Shown in pieces: positions 1 through 5,762 of a stretch of 6,031 bases of DNA. This stretch comes from an uncultured Clostridia bacterium (lineage in GTDB: Bacteria; Bacillota; Clostridia; Christensenellales; Aristaeellaceae), in assembly GCA_946410395.1 (NCBI GenBank), contig CAMKAE010000142.1, positions 1-6,031 of the forward strand. Reading direction: 5' to 3'. The notes beneath the pieces are model-generated. The model was not told the DNA's origin, searched no databases, and saw only the letters and a program-made list of their open reading frames with translations. Each line of letters starts with the position of its first letter. Positions within the stretch are counted from its first letter, which is position 1. Both the position numbers and the translations under genes were made by a program.

Positions 1-1
1 G

Positions 2-52
2 ATCAACCTGTTCATCCGCATTCTGGAGATCATGGGGCGCAGGCGGGACTGA
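2..52 (+). CDS. 3' end of a probable Bax inhibitor-1 family membrane protein (partial)
   Basis: Only the last 16 codons and a TGA stop lie in the window; the rest is beyond the left edge. The frame reads INLFIRILEIMGRRRD. This resembles the C-terminus of Bax inhibitor-1/YccA-YbhL type proteins, where a final transmembrane segment usually ends in a run like LYLDFINLF, a leucine/isoleucine-rich helix, then a short basic tail with G and R. BI-1 proteins are seven-helix integral membrane proteins linked to calcium leak and membrane stress. The gene is convergent with the minus-strand operon ending at 157. The call rests on a very short stretch recalled from family knowledge; another membrane protein with a basic tail cannot be excluded. 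Confidence 0.5.
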   Translation: MNLFIRILEIMGRRRD

Positions 53-55
53 GCG

Positions 56-92
56 AAAAAAACCGGGGCGATCCTCTCCGATCCGCCCCGGT
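56..92 (-). terminator. Intrinsic terminator of the minus-strand operon
   Basis: Bases 62-70 pair with 84-92 in a 9-bp GC-rich stem (core CCGGGGCG/CGCCCCGG). On the minus strand the stem is followed directly by seven U (the A run at 56-62). This is the classic rho-independent layout and lies about 65 bases after the stop of the PAP2 gene. The plus-strand side has no T run right after the stem, so it should act mainly on minus transcripts. Confidence 0.85.
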
Positions 93-125
93 CTGACCAC
101 TCTGTTTTCAGGAAATCCCGATGCC

Positions 126-154
126 ATGTCCGGCGCTGCCGGACATTTTCTTTC
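126..154 (+). terminator. Probable intrinsic terminator for the plus-strand gene entering from the left
   Basis: A perfect 9-bp inverted repeat, ATGTCCGGC with GCCGGACAT (126-134 and 138-146), has a 3-base loop. On the plus strand it continues into TTTTCTTTC, a slightly interrupted U-tract. The minus strand has no T run after it. It would therefore stop transcripts coming from the gene ending at 52, and it lies just 10 bases past the PAP2 stop codon at 157. Confidence 0.65.
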
Positions 155-156
155 GC

Positions 157-1104
157 TCAGTTTTTGGCCCGCTCCCCCAGGGCCGCCAGCTTCCGGAAGC
201 TCATCGGCCAGAACATGGCGCCGGCGATGATCGCCGCGAAATTGGCCAGGCAGTAGCTTGCGTTGTTGTCGCCGCAAGTCTTGCGGAGCAGCGTCTGCAC
301 GGCCAGCAGCAGCAGGCCGCCGCCGGCGATCTTGATCAGCTGTACCCACCATACCGCCTTTGTGTCAAAGTGCAGGAAGGCCTCGTCGTACTCCCACGCG
401 ATCCAGATGGCCACGTTGGCGCCGATCAGCTGCCAGATGTTCTTGTAGCCGTTGGCCAGGTTCTGCGGATCCTCCGCGAACCGCATCTCGACAGCGCCGC
501 CGGCGAAATATGCCCAGGCCAGGCAGGCCAGGGAAATCGCGAGGTTCAGGCACAGCGCCAGGCGGATCTTCTGCTTTGTGCCCGCCCGGAACAGGGGCAG
601 GTAGAGGAGTATCATCACCAGGGCAAGCAGGGCGCCGCCGAGGATGTCCATCGGGCTGTGGACGCCCAGGTAGAGGCGGGTCAGGGGGATCAGCACCGCC
701 AGCACAATGCCGGCGATCCGGATCCATCTCTGCCGGAACCAGACGGCGATCGCGCCATAGGTGCCCACGGACACGATCGTGTGTCCGCTCGGGAAGGACC
801 AATCGGCGGCCCGGCCGACGGCGCTGTCGACGGCGATGTCTTCATAGCTCTCGAAATTCCAGGGCCGCTTGACGTGAAAGAAGATCTTGGACGCCATGCC
901 GACGGAGCAGGAGGAGAAGCCCGTGGCCATCGTGTACAGACCGCCGGTCTTGCTGACGCACCAGTACAGGATCAGCGCGATGACCACGAAGATCTTCTCG
1001 TCCCCCAGGTAGGTCAGCAGGCCGAAGAGCTTGTCAAAGACGGGATTGCGGATGCCTTCTAGGGTCCGCAGAAAGGGAAGGGTCTGCAGCGCGAGCTGTT
1101 CCAT
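157..1104 (-). CDS. Phosphatase PAP2 family membrane protein with long C-terminal membrane extension
   Basis: A 315-residue polytopic membrane protein of the type 2 phosphatidic acid phosphatase (PAP2) superfamily. These enzymes remove phosphate from lipid phosphates or undecaprenyl pyrophosphate, with the active site on the outer face of the membrane. All three phosphatase motifs are visible: KIFFHVKRP (residues 73-81), PSGH (105-108) and the R-x5-H-x3-D motif in TRLYLGVHSPMD (R143, H149, D153), with T where S is common. Hydrophobic helices flank these motifs. After motif 3, about 160 further residues carry several more hydrophobic segments (about 155-172, 182-202, 225-237, 253-273, 286-300), making it longer than single-domain PAP2 proteins of about 200 residues. 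The ATG at 1104 has an AGGGGGA site 6 bases upstream and starts 16 bases after the glnS stop, so it is likely cotranscribed as the last gene. The substrate cannot be told from sequence. Confidence 0.92.
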   Translation of the reverse strand: MEQLALQTLPFLRTLEGIRNPVFDKLFGLLTYLGDEKIFVVIALILYWCVSKTGGLYTMATGFSSCSVGMASKIFFHVKRPWNFESYEDIAVDSAVGRAADWSFPSGHTIVSVGTYGAIAVWFRQRWIRIAGIVLAVLIPLTRLYLGVHSPMDILGGALLALVMILLYLPLFRAGTKQKIRLALCLNLAISLACLAWAYFAGGAVEMRFAEDPQNLANGYKNIWQLIGANVAIWIAWEYDEAFLHFDTKAVWWVQLIKIAGGGLLLLAVQTLLRKTCGDNNASYCLANFAAIIAGAMFWPMSFRKLAALGERAKN

Positions 1105-1120
1105 CTCGTCTCCCCCTGTC

Positions 1121-2836
1121 TCAGCGCTTCGCCTGCTTGGCGAAGGTGTCGCGCAGGCCCACCGTGCGGTTGAAGACCGGCAGGGCGTCGGTGGAATCCG
1201 GGTCCTTGCAGAAGTAGCCCGTGCGGAGGAACTGCCAGGTGGAGCCCACCTCGGCGTCGCGCACCAGCGGCTCCGCCCAGCCCTTCACGACCTTCAGGCT
1301 GTCGGGGTTCAGGCGGCTGATGAAGTCCTTCTTCACCGGCGCGGCGCCCTCCTCGCCCTCGGCGGTCTCATCCTCCGCCTCGATGCCCTCCTCGTCGGCC
1401 AGCAGGGGCTCATAGAGCCGGGCTTCGATGGCCACGGCGTCGGCCGCGCTGACCCAGTGCAGCGTTTTGCCCTTGATCTTGCGGTCCGCGCCGGGCGTGC
1501 CGCTCTCGGTGTCGAAATCCACGGTGCACAGGACCGCCGTGACGTTGCCGTCCGCGTCCTTCTCGCAGCCGTCGCAGCGGACGATGTAGGCGCCCTTGAG
1601 CCGCACCTCGTTGCCGGGGAACATGCGCTGATACTTCTTGATGGGCTCCTCCATGAAGTCGTCCCGCTCGATCCACAGCTCCCGGCCGAAGGTGACGGCA
1701 TGGGTGCCCATCTCCGGGTGATCCGGATGGTTTTCCATGGTCAGGGTCTTCGTCTCTCCCTCCGGCCAGTTGGTGAGGATCACCTTCAGGGGGTCCAGCA
1801 CCGCCATGGCCCGCGGGGACTTCTCGCCCAGGTCATCCCGGACGCAGCTCTCCAGCAGCGCGAAGTCCACCACCGAGTCCGCCTTGCTCATGCCGATGCG
1901 GTCCACAAAGTCCCGGATGGCCGCGCCGGTGTAGCCCCGGCGGCGCAGGGCCGACAGCGTGGGCATGCGCGGGTCGTCCCAGCCGGACACATAGCCGCCC
2001 TCCACCAGCTGGCGCAGGTAGCGCTTGCTCATGACCGTGCGGGTCATGTTCAGGCGGGCAAACTCGATCTGCCGGGGCTTGGCCGGCAGCATGTTGGCCG
2101 CGTGCTCCACCACCCAGTCGTACAGCGGGCGGTGGATCTCATACTCCAGGGAGCACAGGGAATGCGTGATCCCCTCCAGGGCGTCGCCGATGGGATGGGA
2201 GAAATCGTACATCGGATAGATGCACCACTTCTTCCCCGTCCGCCAGTGCTCCTTGTACAGGATGCGGTACATCGCCGGGTCGCGCATCACCAGGTTCGGG
2301 GACGCCATGTCGATCTTCATCCGCAGGGTCTTGGAGCCCTCCGGGAACTCGCCGTTCTTCATGCGGCGGAACAGGTCGAGGCTCTCCTCCGCGGGCCGGT
2401 CGCGCCAGGGGCTGTTCTTGCCGGGCTCGGTCAGCGTGCCCCGGTAGGCCCGCATTTCCTCCTTGGACAGCTCGTCCACATAGGCCAGGCCCCGCCGGAT
2501 CCAGTCCTCCGCGATCTTGTAGCAGGCGTCGTAATAGTCCGAGGCGTAGAACAGCCCACCGGTCCAGTCGAAGCCCAGCCAGTGGATGTCCTTCTCGATG
2601 TTGCGGACGAACTCCATGTCCTCCTTGGCGGGGTTGGTGTCGTCAAAGCGCAGGTTGCACTTGCCGCCGAACTTCTCCGCCGTCAGGAAGTCCATGATCA
2701 GGGCCTTGCAGTGGCCGATGTGCATATAGCCGTTGGGCTCGGGCGGAAAGCGCGTGTGCACCTCCGCGTAGCGTCCCTGCGCCAGATCCTCCCGGATGGC
2801 GTCCCAGATGAAGTTGCTGCGTTCCGTCTCCGACAT
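1121..2836 (-). CDS. glnS: Glutaminyl-tRNA synthetase (GlnRS)
   Basis: A 571-residue class Ic aminoacyl-tRNA synthetase that charges tRNA-Gln with glutamine using ATP in the cytoplasm. E. coli GlnRS is about 554 residues, so this is full length. The N-terminus goes straight into the catalytic Rossmann fold: PPEPNGYMHIGH (31-42) holds the HIGH signature, RFDDTNP (63-69) the conserved amino acid-binding region, YPMYDFSHPIGDALEGITHS (207-226) the GlnRS-type block, and VMSKR (268-272) the KMSKS-equivalent loop. The second half is the anticodon-binding beta-barrel region, ending in the conserved PVFNRTVGLRDTF (553-565). A strongly acidic stretch at about 481-496 looks inserted relative to E. coli. 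The GlnRS-type block argues for GlnRS rather than GluRS. The start at 2836 has GGGAG 9 bases upstream. It is the third gene of the apparent operon. Confidence 0.97.
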   Translation of the reverse strand: MSETERSNFIWDAIREDLAQGRYAEVHTRFPPEPNGYMHIGHCKALIMDFLTAEKFGGKCNLRFDDTNPAKEDMEFVRNIEKDIHWLGFDWTGGLFYASDYYDACYKIAEDWIRRGLAYVDELSKEEMRAYRGTLTEPGKNSPWRDRPAEESLDLFRRMKNGEFPEGSKTLRMKIDMASPNLVMRDPAMYRILYKEHWRTGKKWCIYPMYDFSHPIGDALEGITHSLCSLEYEIHRPLYDWVVEHAANMLPAKPRQIEFARLNMTRTVMSKRYLRQLVEGGYVSGWDDPRMPTLSALRRRGYTGAAIRDFVDRIGMSKADSVVDFALLESCVRDDLGEKSPRAMAVLDPLKVILTNWPEGETKTLTMENHPDHPEMGTHAVTFGRELWIERDDFMEEPIKKYQRMFPGNEVRLKGAYIVRCDGCEKDADGNVTAVLCTVDFDTESGTPGADRKIKGKTLHWVSAADAVAIEARLYEPLLADEEGIEAEDETAEGEEGAAPVKKDFISRLNPDSLKVVKGWAEPLVRDAEVGSTWQFLRTGYFCKDPDSTDALPVFNRTVGLRDTFAKQAKR

Positions 2837-2870
2837 GCCGTCTCTCTCCCTGTTCTCTCTTTTGGTCTTT

Positions 2871-2886
2871 GCACGCCCGCGCGTGC
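2871..2886 (-). other. Small intercistronic hairpin between the DJ-1 gene and glnS
   Basis: A perfect 6-bp stem GCACGC/GCGTGC with a 4-base loop lies in the 66-base gap between the DJ-1 stop and the glnS start. No T run follows on either strand, so it is not a standard terminator. It could affect mRNA processing or stability, or be chance in GC-rich DNA. Confidence 0.4.
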
Positions 2887-2902
2887 GGAATGGGCCGGTT
2901 CC

Positions 2903-3505
2903 TTATCCGAGAATCGCTTCCTTCAGCGCGTTGTACTGCATGGCGCTGCGCAGTTTGTCCGCGTCGCCGCCCAGCTCCTCCACCAGGCGGTAGGCAAAGG
3001 GCAGGGTGGTGCCGGGGCCGCGGCTGGTAATGATGTTCCCGTCCACCACAACGCACTCCTGCGTCTGCCGGTTGTCGTCCACATAGTCCGCGTCGGCGAA
3101 GAGCTTCCGATACTGCTCGCCCGGATAGGAGGTCAGGCGGCGGCCCGCGCTGACCCCGGCCTTCGCCAGCACCTGGGGCGCCGCGCAGATGGCGGCAACC
3201 TTTTTGACCGGATCCGCCGCAAAGGCCCGGACCCAGGCGATGACCGTTTCATTGTCCCGCAGGGTGTTCGCCCCGGGCAGGCCGCCGGGCAGCACCACCA
3301 TGTCATAGCCGGCGGGATCCACCCCCGCCAGCTCGCGGTCCGCAAAGGCCCGGATCCCGTGGGAGCCGCAGACGACGCCCTTCTCCCCGTCCACCGACAC
3401 GCCGTCACACACAAAGCCGGCCCGGCGCAGCACGTCGATGGTGAACAGGGCCTCGCCCTCCTCAAAGCCGTTGGCCAGCAGCACCGCAATCCGTTTTTCC
3501 GCCAT
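2903..3505 (-). CDS. DJ-1/PfpI (YajL-like) family protein
   Basis: A protein of about 200 residues with the DJ-1/ThiJ/PfpI flavodoxin-like fold; human DJ-1 and E. coli YajL are 189-196 residues. The family includes proteins reported as chaperones, glyoxalases or deglycases acting on reactive carbonyls, with activity differing between members. Numbering from the ATG at 3505: IAVLLANGFEEGEAL near the N-terminus carries the conserved acidic residue (E15/E16), VVLPGG lies at about 70-75, the nucleophile elbow AAICAAP has C107, and NIITSRGPGTT (157-167) matches the DJ-1 block before the last helix. The position equivalent to DJ-1 His126 reads SYPG, so that His appears absent. A GTG at 3514 in the same frame (adding MKN) is an alternative start; I prefer the ATG because family members usually begin just before this strand and GAAG lies at fair spacing. 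It is the second gene of the operon; the exact activity is unknown. Confidence 0.9.
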   Translation of the reverse strand: MAEKRIAVLLANGFEEGEALFTIDVLRRAGFVCDGVSVDGEKGVVCGSHGIRAFADRELAGVDPAGYDMVVLPGGLPGANTLRDNETVIAWVRAFAADPVKKVAAICAAPQVLAKAGVSAGRRLTSYPGEQYRKLFADADYVDDNRQTQECVVVDGNIITSRGPGTTLPFAYRLVEELGGDADKLRSAMQYNALKEAILG

Positions 3506-3542
3506 GTTTTTCACTTCTTTCTTCTCTGCGCCGCATCCGCGG

Positions 3543-4049
3543 TTACGGATCGGCGATCTCCAGGGCTTCCACCCTGCTGATCTTCCACTGCTTGTTCACC
3601 AGCTCCAGGGTCACCTCGTATCGGGTGTCCTGCCAGGCCGGCACGCCGGCGCCGCTGCGCTTGGCGCGGCCATCGATCTTGGGCACGCGCTCGGTGATGC
3701 GCACCGTCTTCACCGTGTCCCAGGGCCAGAACCACACGAAGTCCATGTCCAGCCGGTGGTCGATGCCTACCACGTCACAGAGCTGGTACGGCGAGGAGGC
3801 CTTCTCCGCCACCGTCCCGTGGATCCCGTCCGACTCCCGGTAGCTGTCTGTGATGTACAGCCGGAAGGCGTCCACGTCCTCCATGCCCATGATCACCTGC
3901 GTCCGCTTGGCCATGCCGTCCTTGAGGATCACCCGGATGTTGGCCGTGTTCATGGCGTCGTAGAAGACCACCACGCACAGGATCAGGATCAGGGCCAGCA
4001 CCAGGAGCCTGGACGCAAACCAGCCCATCAGTCTCCGCACATACTTCAC
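3543..4049 (-). CDS. Hypothetical membrane-anchored protein, GTG start
   Basis: I do not recognise this 168-residue protein. From the GTG at 4049 it reads VKYVRRLMGW, then one hydrophobic helix at about residues 11-30 after a short basic N-terminus, predicting a signal anchor with the rest outside the cytoplasm. The remaining 138 residues look like an alpha/beta globular domain with aromatic-rich WFWPWD (107-112) and a C-terminal pattern YEVTLELVNKQWKISRVE (144-161). That resembles the last strands of secreted NTF2-like or lipoprotein-type domains, a weak analogy only. The GTG was chosen because AGGAGG (4058-4063) sits 8 bases upstream; the in-frame ATG at 4115 has no such site and would add 22 residues before the anchor. 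It is the first gene after the TATAAT promoter at 4148-4176 and 37 bases upstream of the DJ-1 ATG, so it leads the operon. Confidence 0.85.
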   Translation of the reverse strand: MKYVRRLMGWFASRLLVLALILILCVVVFYDAMNTANIRVILKDGMAKRTQVIMGMEDVDAFRLYITDSYRESDGIHGTVAEKASSPYQLCDVVGIDHRLDMDFVWFWPWDTVKTVRITERVPKIDGRAKRSGAGVPAWQDTRYEVTLELVNKQWKISRVEALEIADP

Positions 4050-4057
4050 ACCGGCCG

Positions 4058-4063
4058 CCTCCT
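4058..4063 (-). promoter_or_regulatory. Ribosome binding site fixing the GTG start at 4049
   Basis: A perfect AGGAGG on the minus strand with an 8-base spacer (CGGCCGGT) before GTG. This decides the start of the small membrane protein over the longer upstream ATG. The spacer itself is complementary to bases 4089-4095 of the leader. Confidence 0.85.
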
Positions 4064-4147
4064 CTCTCCCTTGCTGAACGAACGGCAGGGCCGGTTTCTT
4101 CCCGGCTGCCCGCACGGCACGCTGCGCGCTGCCGCACAGCCGCTCCC

Positions 4148-4176
4148 ATTATAACCCGGAATGCCTGCCGGCGCAA
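4148..4176 (-). promoter_or_regulatory. Sigma-A type promoter for the four-gene operon
   Basis: On the minus strand, TTGCGC (4171-4176) is followed by a 17-base spacer and a perfect TATAAT (4148-4153). The -10 box is ideal; the -35 box keeps only TTG of TTGACA. It lies just after the metallophosphoesterase stop at 4182 and about 100 bases before the GTG start at 4049, giving a predicted leader of roughly 90 bases. A small inverted repeat CCGGC-TTGC-GCCGG overlaps the -35 box (4167-4180). Confidence 0.7.
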
Positions 4177-4181
4177 GCCGG

Positions 4182-4889
4182 TTATGTACCCGGCCGTTTC
4201 ACCCACTCCGGCACACTCTCCAGGCGGTAGGCGCCGTCCTCGACGATCATGGCGGTCAGCATGCCGCCCTTTCCGCAGCCGGTGTCGATGCAGATCACGC
4301 CCCGCTCGGGCAGCGGCCGCTGCTCCCCGGCCTGCAGCTTCACGCCGGCCTTCCGGTCGCCGGCGAACCAGGTCGGCACGCTCAGGGCGATGTGGCCCAC
4401 GACCGTCAGCGGCCCCTTGTAAGTGTTCTCCAGCACGGCGCCATGGTCGTGCATCAGCGTGTGCGGGTCGTTCTTCTCCACGGGCTCGGTCCGCACGGCG
4501 GCGTGAACCGCCTGCAGGCCGTCGTCCTTCCACCACAACACGCTGTGCTCGCGGATCCACGGCGCGCTGTCCTCCATCCGCTCCCGGTGCTCCCGGAAGC
4601 TGCGCACCGTCGCCTTGCGGCCCACCCGGTTCCACAGCGCCCGCTGGGAAAAGGTCAGCTTCTCCGCCAGCAGGTAATCCTCATGGTTTCCCCGCAGGAG
4701 CACAAAGCGCTCCCCCCACTCCTCCGCCAGCTCGCGGACCGTCCCGAAGACCTCCCAGGACGTTGTGCCCCGGTCAAACAGGTCTCCGAGCATCACCAGG
4801 CGGTCGCTCCGCGCGGGCCGGACCCGGTCCAGCAGGGTCTGAAGCGCGGCGTCACAGCCGTGCACGTCTCCGATCAGTATGGTTCTCAT
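4182..4889 (-). CDS. Metallophosphoesterase, PPP/ApaH-like family
   Basis: A 235-residue cytoplasmic calcineurin-like phosphoesterase with a two-metal site. Motifs in order: GDVHG (7-11, D8 and H10), GDLFDRG (35-41), RGNHED (66-71), VHA (128-130, H129), VVGHI (163-167, H166) and DTGCGKGG (202-209). This order and spacing fit the PPP branch, which includes bacterial serine/threonine protein phosphatases of the PrpA/PphA kind and symmetrical diadenosine tetraphosphatase (ApaH). I cannot tell from sequence whether the substrate is a phosphoprotein or a dinucleotide. The ATG at 4889 begins directly at the first beta strand. Its GGAG site (4899-4902), 9 bases upstream, lies inside the last codons of the ABC transporter remnant, whose TGA ends 3 bases before this ATG. 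That spacing suggests the two were once neighbours in an operon. The stop is TAA at 4182. Confidence 0.93.
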   Translation of the reverse strand: MRTILIGDVHGCDAALQTLLDRVRPARSDRLVMLGDLFDRGTTSWEVFGTVRELAEEWGERFVLLRGNHEDYLLAEKLTFSQRALWNRVGRKATVRSFREHRERMEDSAPWIREHSVLWWKDDGLQAVHAAVRTEPVEKNDPHTLMHDHGAVLENTYKGPLTVVGHIALSVPTWFAGDRKAGVKLQAGEQRPLPERGVICIDTGCGKGGMLTAMIVEDGAYRLESVPEWVKRPGT

Positions 4890-4892
4890 GCG

Positions 4893-5061
4893 TCAGATCT
4901 CCGTCCCCGCCGCGCCGGTGACCTCCACCAGCCGGCCGTCCTCAATATGCAGCCGCTTCCCGCAGGCAGCCGGGGCCGCCCGGCGGTGGGCCACCACAAG
5001 CTGGACATGCCGCTGAACAGCACCTTTGTGCGCTCCGAGGGTGAAGGGTCAGTGCCTCTCC
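4893..5061 (-). pseudogene. Decayed 3' end of an ABC transporter ATPase
   Basis: In the frame closing with TGA at 4893-4895, residues read LVVAHRRAAPAACGKRLH, then IEDGRLVEV and a short tail. This matches the H-loop (AHR) and the last strands of an ABC exporter nucleotide-binding domain, as in MsbA-type AHRxxx...VVVEDGxIVE. That frame opens only at 5048 and has no plausible start. One base off, SERTKVLFSGMSS (5000-5038) reads like the segment before the H-loop. A further shift gives GEAL (5050-5061), joining to DPSPSER like a D-loop ALD-x-x-SER. Each junction is explained by one missing base (near 5000 and 5050). Walker A, the signature motif and the transmembrane domain are absent. So this looks like a truncated, frameshifted gene end left between the SH3b gene and the phosphoesterase. 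Alternatives are sequencing indels or an assembly join. Confidence 0.65.
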
Positions 5062-5080
5062 CTGCGCTGCACATAATGTA

Positions 5081-5109
5081 AGATTAGCCCAAACCCATGG
5101 GAAAATCAA
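5081..5109 (-). promoter_or_regulatory. Possible weak promoter upstream of the ABC remnant and metallophosphoesterase
   Basis: Minus-strand TTGATT (5104-5109), a 17-base spacer and TAATCT (5081-5086). Matches are 4/6 and 3/6, so this is weak. Its position is sensible: just past the SH3b gene terminator, in the AT-richest stretch before the metallophosphoesterase, which otherwise has no visible promoter. Confidence 0.3.
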
Positions 5110-5120
5110 GCCCCGCGGCG

Positions 5121-5155
5121 AAAAAAGCGCGCCTCTGCCGTTTTGCAGGGGCGCG
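5121..5155 (-). terminator. Intrinsic terminator of the SH3b protein gene
   Basis: Bases 5128-5138 and 5145-5155 form an 11-bp stem (CGCGCCTCTGC with GCAGGGGCGCG) with a single A-C mismatch in the minus transcript and a 6-base loop. On the minus strand it runs into C then six U (the A run at 5121-5126). It lies about 45 bases after the TAA of the SH3b gene at 5199. Confidence 0.88.
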
Positions 5156-5198
5156 GTTTCAATAAGTTTAATGATCAGCTGATTTTTGTCCTCATGTC

Positions 5199-5753
5199 TT
5201 ACACCCGGCGGATGTAATCGTTGGCCACATAGCCGGTAGCGCCGGTCACGGGATCCACAACCTTGCTCCAGGTCTTGCCCACGGCCACCACGGTCACCTG
5301 CTCGCCGGCCATGAAGCGGCGGATGGACTGTGCGCTCTTGTTGGGCATCACGCGCAGGCACACGCTGTCGTCGGCATTCTTGCTGCGGGCCTTCATCTCC
5401 ACGCGGTAGGGCGTCACGGTGCGGAAGTTGTCGTCGCGCTCGGTGATCTGGTACTTGCCGGGCTTGGAAGCGACCAGGAACTTGGTCATCACGTAGCCCT
5501 GAGCACCGGTGTTGGTCACCCGGACGAAAGCCCAGTCCTTGTTCACGCGGTTCAGGACATCCACCTGCTTGCCGCAGTCGATCCGGTCGATGATCTTGGA
5601 GCCGGCCTTGGGCTCGGTGCGCAGGTTCAGGCGCTTGCCGTCCGCGCAGTTGACCCACATGGGGGTGCCGACAGACTCGGCGGAAGCCATCAGGGGAAGC
5701 ATCAGACCGAAGATCATCAGGGCAATCAGGGCAACACTCAGCATCTTTTTCAT
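5199..5753 (-). CDS. Secreted protein with two SH3b domains
   Basis: A 184-residue exported protein. From the chosen start it reads MKKMLSVALIALMIFGLM, then LPLMASA-ES: a typical signal peptide with basic N-region, hydrophobic core and an A-S-A cleavage site near residue 25. Two bacterial SH3 (SH3b/SH3_3) units follow. The first is about 30-95, with LNLRTEPKAGSKIIDRI and a closing AQGYVMTKFL; the second is about 115-184, with VCLRVMPNKSAQSI and a closing ATGYVANDYIRRV. Such domains usually bind cell wall peptides or carbohydrates; no catalytic domain is attached. Start choice: ATG codons lie at 5759 and 5753 (MKMKKM), and AGGAGG (5763-5768) is 3 and 9 bases from them, so 5753 fits better. The reading frame stays open to 5996, but those upstream residues look like non-coding leader. 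The gene appears monocistronic, with a terminator at 5121-5155. Confidence 0.9.
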   Translation of the reverse strand: MKKMLSVALIALMIFGLMLPLMASAESVGTPMWVNCADGKRLNLRTEPKAGSKIIDRIDCGKQVDVLNRVNKDWAFVRVTNTGAQGYVMTKFLVASKPGKYQITERDDNFRTVTPYRVEMKARSKNADDSVCLRVMPNKSAQSIRRFMAGEQVTVVAVGKTWSKVVDPVTGATGYVANDYIRRV

Positions 5754-5762
5754 TTTCATTTT

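Noticed and set aside
121..1062. A 313-codon plus-strand open frame opposite the PAP2 gene
   Set aside because: It is a composition-driven shadow; it begins inside the terminator hairpin region and lacks recognisable motifs, while the minus strand has all PAP2 motifs.
1031..3580. An 849-codon open frame on the plus strand across glnS and the DJ-1 gene
   Set aside because: It is antisense to two clearly recognised genes, and its translation is rich in H, G, R, V, A and Q with no domain pattern. In GC-rich genes the opposite strand often stays open because TTA, CTA and TCA codons are rare.
3775..4635. A long minus-strand frame overlapping the phosphoesterase and the small membrane protein
   Set aside because: It is out of frame with both supported genes, R/G/A/P-rich, and crosses the TATAAT promoter and intergenic region.
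5174..5183. Palindrome ATCAGCTGAT downstream of the SH3b stop
   Set aside because: Ten bases with no loop and no known operator match; the real terminator is just beyond it, so I treat it as chance.
4942..5658. A 238-codon minus-strand frame through the SH3b gene and its terminator
   Set aside because: It is a shadow frame of the SH3b gene that runs through a strong intrinsic terminator. Only its GEAL piece near 5050-5061 may be relevant, as part of the ABC remnant.
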